This document shows positions 34,351-45,585 of a DNA stretch of 64,000 nt, in pieces. The stretch is from assembly GCA_030490835.1 (NCBI GenBank), contig CM059973.1:53014008-53078007 (forward strand). The letters run 5' to 3'. The notes under the pieces are model-generated. The model made no database searches. It was given only the letters and a program-made list of their open reading frames with translations, and had not been told where the DNA came from. How positions within the stretch are numbered: the stretch's first letter is position 1; the number at the start of each line of letters is the position of its first letter. This DNA is from Annona cherimola (taxonomy: Eukaryota > Streptophyta > Magnoliopsida > Magnoliales > Annonaceae). The translations under genes and the position numbers were made by a program.

Positions 34351-34542
34351 GCCCCACAGGATGAGATAAGATTTAGTTTAATTGAAATTTAAGTTTAAAA
34401 GAAGTTCTATCTTTTATTCTCTATCTTAGCTACGGTAGCTTTTATAAAAGGGTTTAGGGAGCTGGTAGATGGAGGCATCTGTGGCGCCCCGAACCGAGGC
34501 ATCCACATAATCCTTACTCAAAGATCTTGTCGATTGGTAAAT

Positions 34543-34569
34543 GTGACTCAGGATTGTTGCCCTGATCAT
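34543..34569 (-). other. Conserved LTR stem-loop, family B solo LTR
   Basis: Element RNA: UGAUCAGG, loop GCAACAAU, CCUGAGUCA; eight pairs with one bulged base. It lies 63-89 bases from the LTR 3' end. Confidence 0.7.
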
Positions 34570-35480
34570 GCGGCGAGTTTTTAATTGGAACTCGTCCAAT
34601 TTTTTTTTCTTTTCTTTTTCTTTCATCACATAAACATATACTCATCATCATTCATAATGGACTCATCCATATCATCATAAATCATCAACTTCTCATATTA
34701 TTCATAACTTCATAATTTCATACGACCTATGTCTTTTTCATTATATCCCATTAGGGCATACATTCATATTTCAATATACAAAGGATTACATATCTTTGTA
34801 ACTATGCCTCTTTTATTCATTCATCATATCACTTATGGGCAAATCAACCTGATCTTTTTCATCACTTAGCTTTCCTTGCACCTGTCTGAGGTTGGGAAAA
34901 CAAAACATGAGTCGAAACTCAATAAGCAAGCATTTTTTATTTTAAATGCATTCCTCTCCATTCGGTAGAAGACACTTACCAAGTGATCAACTACCAATGG
35001 AATAAAAACCTTTTCGTAAACCATTTTTGGAAACCTTTCATAAACCATTCATATAAACCATTCGTAAATGCATTTCTCTCCATTCGATAGGAGACACTTA
35101 GCAAGTGATCAACTATCAATGGAATAGAAACCTTTTCATAAACATTGGATGTGCAAATGCTTTCTTTCCACTCCTGACATAAACCTTGGTGTGCGGGTAT
35201 GCTAGCCCAGGGAACATCTCACATAGCATGGTCCAATACGCCGGCTGTCTCGGACTTGGCCTCATCAAGGGGAACCTCTCTTCCTCTTGACACCTACATG
35301 GTTCCTACATGCATGACTTTTGATTTCCCCGGCATTATATACCTCTTACACAAGGTGACTTGTCATTCTCATTTAGAGAATTATTTGCACCATCCCTTAA
35401 AAATATCATTTCAAATCCATGCTTTCCTTTTCAATCCATGTATGAAAATGCAATGCATTCATTCACACATAACATTCCTT

Positions 35481-35698
35481 TGCCTCCACCTCTGGGGAGG
35501 ACGCCGTCGGCACACAGCCCATACGACTTGGCAATAGTGAAGGGGGACCCTCTGATCCTCTTTCTACCTCCACCAAAGCCTCTTCCTTGTGCCTCCACCT
35601 CTCGGGAGGACGCCGCTGGCACACAGCCCTTGCAACTTGGCAATGGTGAAGAGGGATCCCTGATCCTACTTCCTCCACCAAAGCCTCTTCATTATGCA
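35481..35698. repeat. Tandem duplication, 109 bp unit
   Basis: The unit starting TGCCTCCACCTC at 35481 repeats at 35590 with similar length and sequence through CCACCAAAGCCTCTTC. The unit includes the GGGAGGACGCCG block that matches the conserved LTR block of the other families, so this LTR has that block twice. Confidence 0.85.
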
Positions 35699-36289
35699 TC
35701 ACACATGTGCATTTGTCCATGAACATCACATGATATCAATATGTCGGCATGACTTTTCATAAAAACTCATAAACATTCATCATTTCAAAACATTATAGGA
35801 ATGACCATCCTTAAACACATTTCATAAATACTTGAGAATAAAATCACATTTTCAAAGTTGTGCTTGCTTACAATGAAGCAATGAAATCATATTTTCTAAA
35901 TTGTGCTTGCTTACAATGAAGCAATAAAATCACATTTTCAAAGTTGTGCTTGCTTATAAATCATCATTTTCAGAAGGATTGCTTGCTTACAATGAAGCAA
36001 TAAAATCACATTTTCAAAGTTGTGTTTGCTTACCTCCTCAGTCTGTGTCCTTCACCTTTTCCTTTCCTTTTCCTATACAAAGAAAAATGATATTTTATCT
36101 ATATCATTTCATGCCTTAGTTTACTTCCCATGCATGCTTTATAATCATTCATTACCTCATTTCTATAGAGGTTAATCTTATAAATACTTGGTCATTACCT
36201 CCTTATATGGAATTTTATCCATAAATCCTTTAAAAATTTCATCCTTATATCCTCATAAAATATACAAATAAATCTCAATTTTTCCCAAA

Positions 36290-36432
36290 ATCACGCTGTT
36301 TATTGTTCATAGTTACTGTAGCAAAATCAGTGTAGCAGATTACTGTTCATAATAACTGTTCACGGTACTATTCACGTTTATTGTTCACCCTAAGGTTACT
36401 GTTCACAGCGACGTGGGGTACTGTTCATGGAT
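36290..36432. repeat. ACTGTTCA/ACTGTAGCA cluster in an LTR
   Basis: Irregularly spaced copies of TACTGTTCA, ACTGTAGCA and ACTATTCACG: at least nine in about 140 bases. A shorter relative lies at 44916-44980 in the LTR of the 8.1 kb element, and CACTATTCACGTG copies lie at 37687 and 46238-46280. Confidence 0.75.
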
Positions 36433-37839
36433 TCCAAAAATAAAAAATACCATGACATAGCTTATGCTTATTATATCATGGAAAATTTCATACATTTTGA
36501 ATTTATCATCATTTACTTGGATAAATAAATCATTTTCTCCATATACTAAAAATCAACATAAATTCACTTAAGCATAATCCTTAATTCTAAAAATCAAGAA
36601 ATTAATATATCATCATTCCAACATCATATTTATCATATTCATACATCCTAAATCATCATTTATCAAATTTGGAGCATTATTTTGACATATCATATGCTAT
36701 CTTCCCGAATGCTCTATCTTTGCTCTAAATTTTCGATGTTTCGGCACAATTCCAATTAAGCATTATAAATTTTCTTATTTTGTCATGCTTAGGAATTATC
36801 TAAGCATGATTTTACCTTACTTAACACCCAAAAGAAATTTGGAAAGAAATCACTTACCCGAAGTGAAGATATCCTTCTTTTTCCCACACTTTCTCTCTCT
36901 AACTTTCCCCTCTTCTTTCTCCTCAAGGCTAAAACGTGGTGGGGGTGAAAAATGCTCAAATGGAGCTGGGATGAAGTGCCTTGGACGTTCACCCCTGCCC
37001 CCTATTCATACTTTTTGATTTTTCATCAAATTGGAATTTATCCCCCCTTGCTTGAGGTATTAAATTGTAAATGTATTTTTTTCTAATTTACAAAAGGTCC
37101 TTTGAGCCATGTGCAGCCACCATAACTAATGTTCACGCCTCCCCTATGGCAGCCCTATTTTTTATAATTTTTTTGATTTATTAAAATTAATTATTTTAGG
37201 CTAATTCAATCTTAACCATAGATTTTTGATGATGATGGATTTGGACCATTGGATTTGGCCCCAAAAGTCCATGCATGTCCACATCCTAGCTTCTCCTTGC
37301 AGATACGCATTTAATTTTTTGATTTTTAATTAATTAAAAATAACCCAAAAGTCAAATTATAATTTAATGAAAAGTGGGCTACCTTTTTTATCTTCAAATG
37401 ACGTTTTATCTTGACCCTTGATTTATAATTTTTGATCAATCTTGGACCACTCATCATGGTCATCATCATATTTTGGCCATCCATAAAAAATTTCATCTCA
37501 ATCCGACGTCCGGATTGCAAGATATGAATTTTTCTTCATTTTCTTCACAAAAATCCAAACAAATCCGAAAATTATTATTTTAATCCAAAAAGCACTTTTG
37601 TCCTTTAGTGGGAAGCTTCCTTTTTCGTCTTTTATGATTAAGTTAATCCAAAGTGATTAACTTAACATATTTCTTAATCCCACATTTACTATTCACGTGC
37701 ACTATTCATCCGAATTAACATTCCATAATTAGCTATTTAATCTTCCAATGCCATATATTGTAAAATATCATTATATTACCCCAGGGTTTATAACCCTAGG
37801 GTTTCATATACGTTTCTAAATCCGGGGTTTCACAGCATC

Positions 37840-39030
37840 TGAAAGAAAAGTTTTGGGGAATATAGAATTGTGGAAGGAGAGTAGCTACATAAGACAAGTA
37901 ATATTTTGTTTGAAGTTGTAAAATGGTTTTCGTAATTAATTATTATTGTTGAGCAATTAACTTGATTATTTCAATTAATTGTACATGACATTTATACTAT
38001 ATTTTATTTTAGGCTATGGATTTTGTATATTTGGTATAGTTTAATTTTAAATTCTTAGAAATTTTCAAAGATATAAAATTGTGTAGACAAAATTATACCT
38101 TAAAATGAGCCTAAAACACCTGTGTTAATATTATTATTTTTTTCTACAAATTAATTTATATAATAACTTATTGTGTAAAAGTTATATATATATATTAGCA
38201 TAATGGTTATATTAATTTGTATGCATAAGATTGATTTTTGTATATAATTAAAACTTTATATTAAATCCCATCCAGACCCTAAAACGTCCAGAGAGAATGC
38301 GTGCTTGGCTCTGGAACGTCCAGGAAGAAATTTCATTCCGAAGAAAATTTTAGCCTGAAAAGCAATTCACTAGAGAGAGAATCCCGTTAGGAGATATTGA
38401 CCTTGTATCTGCAACAAAATTTTTTCGTTACTTTTGATGCTTGAATGCATTTAATATATATATTTTTGCTGCTTCTGATGTCCGTGTGTTTTCGAAAATT
38501 GATGTGTAGGCTATTACAACAATAAGGGATAAGTAAGAGAGGACCTAATGGACTCACCTGCAGTAAAGGCTATGATTTTGTAGCTTAATGTGGACCGTTC
38601 ATTCCATTTTGTTATAATTTATTCATTTGAACTCTAATTTGAATGATCAAATCATCCATTTGTATGTTTTTGATGCTTTTGGACTCAATGGAAGGATTTG
38701 ATTTTGTATTCGAGGCCTAATTTTTTATTAAATTATTTTTCATAATTCAATCCATTTATATTACACAACAGATTAATTTAATCGTACATTTCAAGTTTCA
38801 TATCAAGATGATTAGTATAGGTTAAGATATAAACATTCAAAATTAATTCACGAAATATCATCCAATTTTGGTTGTTTAATAATCCTCTAAACATAATTTT
38901 CATGATCTAAACCATTCACTATGCAGGATAGGTTAAAATAAGCTTAATCCTGAAATTTCAGATAAACTGTCTTATACACATTAATATATTAATTAAATAA
39001 AAAATTACGTAAAAATAACAAAATGCGAAA
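37840..39030. other. AT-rich stretch, nothing recognised
   Basis: About 1.2 kb between the solo LTR and the first recognisable Tekay-A LTR sequence. No coding motif, LTR terminus or repeat was recognised. It may be the insertion site DNA, or LTR sequence too diverged to see. Confidence 0.4.
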
Positions 39031-39554
39031 GGAAGCTACTAGATGTACTTGCTACGTATGACTTATTTTCGAGCACTTTTTTTAATGCAGTTAAGTTAAG
39101 CATTTTAATCAATTGTTTTTCATAATCTAATCCATCTAGATTAAAGAGCACACAATTTAATATTTTCTATTAAATTCTCTCGTTGATCCGAGTTATACAT
39201 TTTAAGATATAATGAAAATAGCATAAATAATTATAAGCCCTTAATTAGGACCCCTAATTAGCCCAAATTTTCCTATTTATTTTTATTTTTCCATAAGGTC
39301 CGTGAATTTAAACAGTTTCAATTGGTATAATTCGGAATTTTGAAATTCCTTCCTGAAAAATTTATAAGAACTCATTATCATATCTAATCTTTATGAAATC
39401 ATTAATTACCCCTTTTTTAAAATTTGTAATTTAATTTCACTTTTCTAAAATTGCAATACACATTTTTCTTTAACTTTACAGCAATAATATCCACACTGTA
39501 CAAGCTTTCAGTATGCCTCATATTCACTAAGTTTCAAATAACATAGGTTTCACA
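39031..39554 (-). repeat. 3' LTR remnant of Tekay-A copy 2
   Basis: Ends GGTTTCACA beside the polypurine tract. The part 39031-39200 resembles 7370-7560 of the other Tekay-A LTR; 39200-39554 is the end that LTR lost to the Tat insertion. The LTR 3' part (stem-loop end) is missing here, so the remnant is truncated on the left. Confidence 0.65.
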
Positions 39555-39570
39555 ATTCTCTCATCCTTAA
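39555..39570 (-). other. Polypurine tract of Tekay-A copy 2
   Basis: Minus strand TTAAGGATGAGAGAAT just before TGTGAAACC. It is weaker than the AAGGGGGGGAGAAT tract of the 8.1 kb element. Confidence 0.6.
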
Positions 39571-39579
39571 AAAAGGTTT

Positions 39580-41165
39580 CATCCTGAAACCTATTTTATT
39601 TCAAATAATTGAGGATATTTTCTTTCTGCTTCTTTATGAAGTTCCCAGGTTGCTTCATTTTTAGAGTATCAGTTCCACTGAACTTTGACATACTCAATCT
39701 CCCGATTCCGAAGCTTATGTATCTTATAATCTAAGATTTTGATAGGTCTTTCATCATAATTTAAATGATCTTGAGTTGGCAAAGCCTCCACTGTGAGGAT
39801 ACGAATCGCGTCTGATACATACTTTCTAAGCATTGAGATATGAAATATATTATAACCACTGCTAAGGTTGGAGGTAATGCTACTCTGTAGGTTAAATTGT
39901 CAATCTTTTCTAATACTTCAAATGACCCTATCTTGGATTTAATTTACTCATTTTTCCAAATCTTGCGACTCCTTTGATTGGTGCTATTTTTACAAATATA
40001 TTATCACCAATCTGGATATTTAGATCCCTTCATTTGCAATCTGTAGAACTCTTTTGCCGACTTTGGGCTATGAGTATACATTGTCGAATCACTTGCATTT
40101 TTTTGCCATTCTTTTTGATAAATCTGGGGCTAATTTTCTTTCCCCTTCTCCATCCAAATTTAATGGAGTTCGACATCTCCATCCATATAGGGCTTCAAAT
40201 AGGGTCATCTGTATACTTGCCTGATAACTATTATTATAGGCAAATTCAGCTATTGATAAATATTCATCCCATGATCCTCCAAATTCTAAAGTGCACATTT
40301 AAACCATATCCTCAACAATTTGATTAACTCGCTCTATTTGCCCATCAGTTTGGGGATAAAAGGCAGTGCTAAATTTTAACTGTGTTCCTAAGATTTGATG
40401 TAAACATTTCCAAAATTTAGAGGTAAAAATTGTATCCCGATCAGATATTATTAACTTAGGTACCCATGAAGATGAACGATTTCCTTATAATAAAATTTGG
40501 CTAACCTTTCCGCAGAGAAATTCATCTTCACAGGTACAAAATGAGCTACCTTAGATAAGCGATCAACTATCACCCATATAGAATCATTTCCTTTTTGTGT
40601 CCAACGTAAACCTTCAATAAAGTCCATAGTAATATCATCTCATTTCCATTCTGGCACTTCAAGAGATTGCAATTTACCTGCAGTTCGCTGATGATCTGCT
40701 TTCACTTTCTGACAAGTTAGACATTTAACAACAAACTCTGCAATTTCTCTCTTCATGTTGTTCCACCAATAGCCCTTTTTAATGTCATGGTACATCTTTG
40801 TACTTCCAGGATGCATAGAAAATGGAGAGAAATGTGCCTCTTTCAGGATCTGATACTTTAGTTCAACTTGATTTGATATATAAATACGATTTTTATATTG
40901 AAATATATCTTGATTATCAATAGTATACTCAATAAGATCTTTTTGCCTCATTTGTTTCATATATTTCTTTAGATCTGCATCATTCTGTTGTCCACCTTTA
41001 ATTTGCTCAAATAGTGAAGATTGTAACTGCATTTGTGATAATCTTACTTGCATTCTGGGTGGATATACAATTAATTCTTCTTGTCTCATTTCTCTAAGTA
41101 ATCCTTCCTCTTTAGTAATCAGGTGTGTTATACTAACATTACGACTTAAAGCATCTGCCATAACA
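39580..41165 (-). pseudogene. Integrase with chromodomain-like tail (Tekay-A copy 2)
   Basis: The open stretch 41161-40640 reads [20 protein letters not shown] and then the HHCC zinc finger ([28 protein letters not shown]). The catalytic core follows in broken frames, with [20 protein letters not shown] at 40298-40089, and the chromodomain-like tail with LRNREIEYVKVQWN and EATWEL lies at 39600-39780. In life it would insert element DNA into the chromosome, the tail steering it to chromatin. Multiple frame changes inactivate it. The similar but better-kept copy is at 46475-48060. Confidence 0.8.
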
Positions 41166-42345
41166 TTCGCTTTGCCTAGGTGATATAAAATACTGAGGTC
41201 ATAGTCCTTAAGTAATTCCAGTCATCTTCTTTGTCTCATATTGATCTCCTTTTGAGTGAAAATATACTTGAGACTTTTATGATAAGTGTAAATTTCACAT
41301 TTAGCACTATATAAATAATGTCTCCATATTTTTAATACAAATACAACTGCTGCAAGTTCCAAATCATGAGTAGGATAGTTTACCTCATTAGGCTTAAGTT
41401 GTTGGGATGCATAAGTTATAACCTTTCCCCTTTGCATGAGTATGCATCCCAATCCTTTCTTCGATGCATCATTATATACTACAAATCCCTCATTTCCTTA
41501 AGGTAAAGTTAAAATAGGTGCTTCAACTAATTGACGCTTCGATTTTTGAAAACTATCTTCACATTTGTCTGACCAAATATATCGAACTTCTTTTCGTGTT
41601 AATCGAGTAAGTGGTGCAGAAAACTGTGAAAATCCTTCCACAAACCTTCTATAATACCCAGCTAATCCTAAGAAATTCCTAATTTCGGTAATACTTGTTG
41701 GTCTTGGCCATTTAAGAATTGCTTCGATTTTCTAAGGGTCAACTTGAATTCCTTTTTCAGATATAATATGTCCTAAAAATGCGACTTGCTTCAGCTAAAA
41801 TTCACATTTCTTCAGTTTGGCATATAATTTTTCTTTTCTCAGCTTGTCTAAGACCATTCTAAGATGCATTTGGTGTTCTTCCTCTAACTTTGAGTAAATT
41901 AAAATATCATTAATGAACACCACAACAAATTGATCCAAATATTCTCAAAATATTCTATTCATGATGTCAATGAAAACAGCAGGAGCATTTGTAAGTCCAA
42001 ATAGCATAACTAAAAATTCATAGTGTCCATACTTCATTCCGAATGCTGTTTTGTGAATATCTCCAGGACTAATTTTCAATTGATAATAACCTATTTGTAG
42101 GTCTATTTTTGAAAAATGGATGCTCCTTTGATTTGATCAAATAAATCATCAATTCGAGGAAGAGGATATTTATTTTTCACAGTGACTCTATTCAATTCCC
42201 TGTAATCAATGCACAATCTTAAACTTCTATCTTTCTTTCTTACAAACAAAATCGAGGTTCCCCATGGTGACACACTGGGTCTAATAAATTCTTTATCTAG
42301 CAATTCTTAAATCTGAGTTTTCAGTTCAGCCATTTCTGTTGGAGC
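41166..42345 (-). pseudogene. Reverse transcriptase and RNase H (Tekay-A copy 2)
   Basis: From 42303: [20 protein letters not shown], then [20 protein letters not shown], the RT fingers. The palm and thumb are readable in several frames (41650-42100), and RNase H at 41452-41222 ([40 protein letters not shown]). In the RNase H stretch the Asp of the [10 protein letters not shown] block is replaced (TYHKSLKYI), which would damage catalysis. The sequence from 41659 rightwards is duplicated at 2112 onward. Confidence 0.85.
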
Positions 42346-43141
42346 TATGCGGTACAACGCCTTAGATATTTGAGGCATACTTGGTATAATGTTGATTACC
42401 ATGTCCACTTCTCTTTCTGGAGGTAGGTTAGGAAACTCCTTTAGGGAGACATCCATAAATTCATTTACCATTGGAATTTGTTCAATTGGTATTTTTTTCC
42501 CTCTCTAATGTTGACCGAAATAAGATAGGCTTGACATTATTGGCGGACCATCCTCGCCGCCTTCATAGCCGATATCAGTACTGTAGAGTTTTCAGATTGC
42601 TTCAGCTTTTTAATATATATTTCTTTATGTGGAGCTGCCTCAAACTGTATTTTTTTATATTCACAGTTTATTATAACTCCCTATTGACTCAACCAATCCA
42701 TACCCAATATTATATCGAACTCAGTCATAGGTAAGAATATTAGGTCTGCTTCTAAAATCATTGTACCTATCCTAATATGGCATGCTTTACAAATTTAGTT
42801 AGTACTTGTCAACCTATACATAGGGGATTCTACGTGTATAGTATTATTTGTTTTCTTTACTGGCAATGCATGAGTGGTTACATATTAACATGCTAAAAAT
42901 GAATGTGTAGCACCAGAATCAAATAACGCTATTGCAGAATTTTCCAAAATATAAACCATACCTGTAACCACTTTTCCTTCTTGTTCTTGTGACTCAGTGC
43001 GAGTCAATGTATGCACTTGTACTGGATTTGTAGAAGTTCCCTGATGATTGGCAGTTGGAGTTATTCTCTGTTGGGTCGGTCTTCCCCGTCCTTGTGCTCC
43101 CTGTATTCTGTTTGGACAACTTCTTGACCACAAATAAAGCA
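42346..43141 (-). pseudogene. Aspartic protease and zinc-knuckle region (Tekay-A copy 2)
   Basis: The stretch 43142-42885 gives CPNRIQGAQGRGRPTQQRI, then VVTGMVYILENSAIALFDSG and ATHSFLAC. The DSG catalytic triplet is intact, unlike copy 1. Downstream the protease fold continues in other frames (to about 42540), followed by the linker IPIEQIP and LPPEREV. Stops separate the pieces. Confidence 0.8.
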
Positions 43142-43858
43142 TTTTATAATCCTTGCCTCAACAGTTTCACAATCTTTTGCCATATGATCTGTTTGATCAC
43201 ATCTGAAGCACTCGTTTGACCCCTTTAAACATTCACCATAGTGGCATTTTTGACAATTCTTACAAATAGGAGGACTTTTCTTTTTAAAATTTAATTTTTT
43301 CTTTCTACAAATACTCTCTTATTTTTTTCTTTCCTTGCATCATTTTCTTTGATGTTAGGAACAAATTGTCTTTGTCATAATTCTTGAGTTCTTAGTGCCT
43401 CTATTTCTAATGCTCTTGCTCTTTCTAATCTTGATGCATAATCCTTTATTAAAAAGGGTGCAAGACTCTCTCGTAAATGTGGCCTTACCCTTGTTGAAAT
43501 CTCTGAGCTTTATTCTCAAGCATACTTGCAATCCAAGGTACAAATCTTACTAGGGCATTAAACTTAGTTGTGTATTCTGTAACTGTTATTCTACCCTGAT
43601 AGAGTCGCTCAAATTCAATAACTTGTTGACTTTGAAGACTGGTTGGGAGATATTCTTTATTAAATTCTTCCACAAAAGTCTGCCAAGTCACTTTTTCAGG
43701 TTCTAACATAGTGACTAATAAAGTTTCCACCATTCACTTGCATCTCCAACTAATAAGTGGGTAGCACACAAAACCTTTTGATTATCATTACAAGGTGAAA
43801 TCCTAAATAATTTTCTTATTTCTGCTAATCATTGCTTAGCCTGAGCAGGATCTAGTTC
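43142..43858 (-). pseudogene. gag, C-terminal two thirds (Tekay-A copy 2), cut by insertion
   Basis: From 43733: VTWQTFVEEFNKEYLPTSLQ, SQQVIEFERLYQGRITVTEY, TTKFNALVRFVPWIASMLEN, the retrotransposon gag core. CCHC remains lie at 43150-43270. The domain is interrupted at 43858 by the 8.1 kb element and resumes at 51962. Confidence 0.85.
43854..43858. other. Target-site duplication AGTTC, left
   Basis: AGTTC, repeated at 51962-51966. The empty site in copy 1 (GATCTAGTTCACCTAT, near 4305) has it once. Confidence 0.92.
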
Positions 43859-43895
43859 TGTGGAACCCTGACCGTATACGCGTTGTTTCGACTGT
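43859..43895 (+). repeat. LTR start remnant in inverted orientation
   Basis: 37 bases beginning TGTGGAACCC and ending GACTGT, identical to the beginning of the 3' LTR when that is read on the minus strand. It lies head to tail against the LTR at 43896 in the opposite orientation. Confidence 0.9.
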
Positions 43896-43956
43896 TGTGG
43901 CGCCCCGAACCAAGGTGCCTAGAAGCCTTACTCCGGGATCGTTTTGATTGGTAAAC

Positions 43957-43983
43957 GTGACTCAGGATTGTTGCCCTGATCAC
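43957..43983 (-). other. Conserved LTR stem-loop, 3' LTR of the 8.1 kb element
   Basis: Element RNA: GUGAUCAGG, loop GCAACAAU, CCUGAGUCAC; nine pairs with one bulged G. It lies 61-87 bases from the LTR 3' end. Confidence 0.7.
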
Positions 43984-45575
43984 ACAGCAGGATTTTTTTT
44001 TTCATCAATACATGAAAAATTTCCATCATTCATCCAATTTGAAATATATTTCACATAACACAGTTATGATCAAAAACTATTCCATAAACATTTTTATTGG
44101 AATAAAAATATTCCTTTCCATCTCAAAATTATCATCGTTGACTTTACATAAAGTTTACATAAACATCATTTATATCAAAAACTACATAACACTTGGCATG
44201 CTGCCTTTATCATCATTTCCTGTCTGTTGTTGAAAAAGCATGGGTGAGTAATAATACTCAGTAAGCAAGCTATACAGAATTTTTTTCAATCATTTTCATG
44301 CATTTCATAAAATGCAAATGCAATGCATACATAGCATTCATGACATTCCTTTGGATGCGACGCTAGCTAGGCGTCCATCCCATACATGCTCCCATTTCAT
44401 GGAGGTCGCCGCCGGCCTGGGCCTATTAAGCGACTTGGCAATAGCGAGGGGGACATCCGGTCCGCTTACTACCTCGACTAAGGCCTATTCCTAGTGCACA
44501 TGCTCATTCTCATACACATGCCGGCATGATATTTGCAAATCATAAACACTTTCATAAAAACATTTAATAAATAATTTAACAAAACAAACTTCAGTTCATG
44601 TAAAGCAGTTGTAGGTATGGCCAACCTTAAATAAATTTCATAAAGCAACTTGCAAACAATTTCAAGCATTTTGGAAATAATTTGCAAAACATATAACTTG
44701 CTTACCTTCTTAGGAGGTGTCTTCGACCTTCTCTTTTCCTTTTCCTATTCAAGGACAAAGGATATTTCATTTCCTCTATTTAAGTTGCTTCCCATGTATG
44801 CTTTATAATATTTGGGCATTATTTCTTTACATAGATATTTTTGTCCATAAATTCTTCAAAAATTCCATACTTATATTCAAATATTAATTTCCAAATTTTC
44901 TCCAAAATCACGCTGTCACTGTAGCAGATCACTGTAGCAAAATCACTGTTCATCCGTGGTTACTGTTCATGGGTTTCAAAAATTGATATTTTTTCCAAAA
45001 ATAAAAAATACCATGACATTCCTTATGCCTAGTATATCATTGGACATTTCATATATTTTGAATTTATCATCATTTACTTGGCCAAAAAAAATCATTTTCT
45101 CCATATACTAAAAATCATCATAAATTCACTTAAGCATAATCCTTAATTCCAAAAATCATGAAATTAATATATCATTATTCCAACATCATATTTATCATAA
45201 TCATACATCCCAAATCATCACTTATCAATTTTGGAGCATTATTTTCACATATCATATGCTATTTTCCCAAATACCCTATCTTTGCTCCAAATTTTTGATG
45301 TTTTGGCATAATTCCATTTAAACATTATATCTATACTTATTTTCTCATGTTTGGGGATTATCTAAGTATGGTTTTACCTCATCTAACATTCAAAACAAGT
45401 TTGAGGGGAATCCACTTACCTCAAGCGAAGTTATGCCTCTTCTACTCGCCTTTTCTCACTCCAACCTTCGATTCTCTTCTTTCCTTAAGGCTAAAACGTG
45501 TGGGGATGGAAAATGAAGTTGCTCAAGTTATTTTTGAGCTGGGATGGTTGTTAATTTCGTCCATGGCCTGCTCCT

Positions 45576-45585
45576 CTATTTATAG
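45576..45585 (-). promoter_or_regulatory. TATA box of the 8.1 kb element's LTR
   Basis: CTATAAATAG on the minus strand, about 855 bases into the LTR. It implies a U3 of about 0.9 kb and a long R-U5 of about 1.65 kb that contains all three shared blocks. Confidence 0.7.

Larger units (their letters stand above)
34480..37834 (-). repeat. Tekay-type solo LTR (family B), target duplication GCATC
   Basis: Starts TGTGGCGCCCCGAACC and ends CCGGGGTTTCACA, flanked by GCATC at 34475-34479 and 37835-37839. It is a complete solo LTR of 3355 bases. It carries the stem-loop at 34543, the GAGTCGAAACTCAATAAGCAAGC block (34910), a 109 bp tandem duplication (35481-35698) and an ACTGTTCA-rich stretch (36290-36432). 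The several short open frames at 35199-35729 and 36785-37018 overlap on both strands and are LTR sequence, not genes. Confidence 0.93.

Noticed and set aside
35199..35729. Overlapping ORFs of 112, 120, 88 and 70 codons
   Set aside because: They lie within a solo LTR with clear ends and are translations of a 109 bp tandem repeat on both strands.
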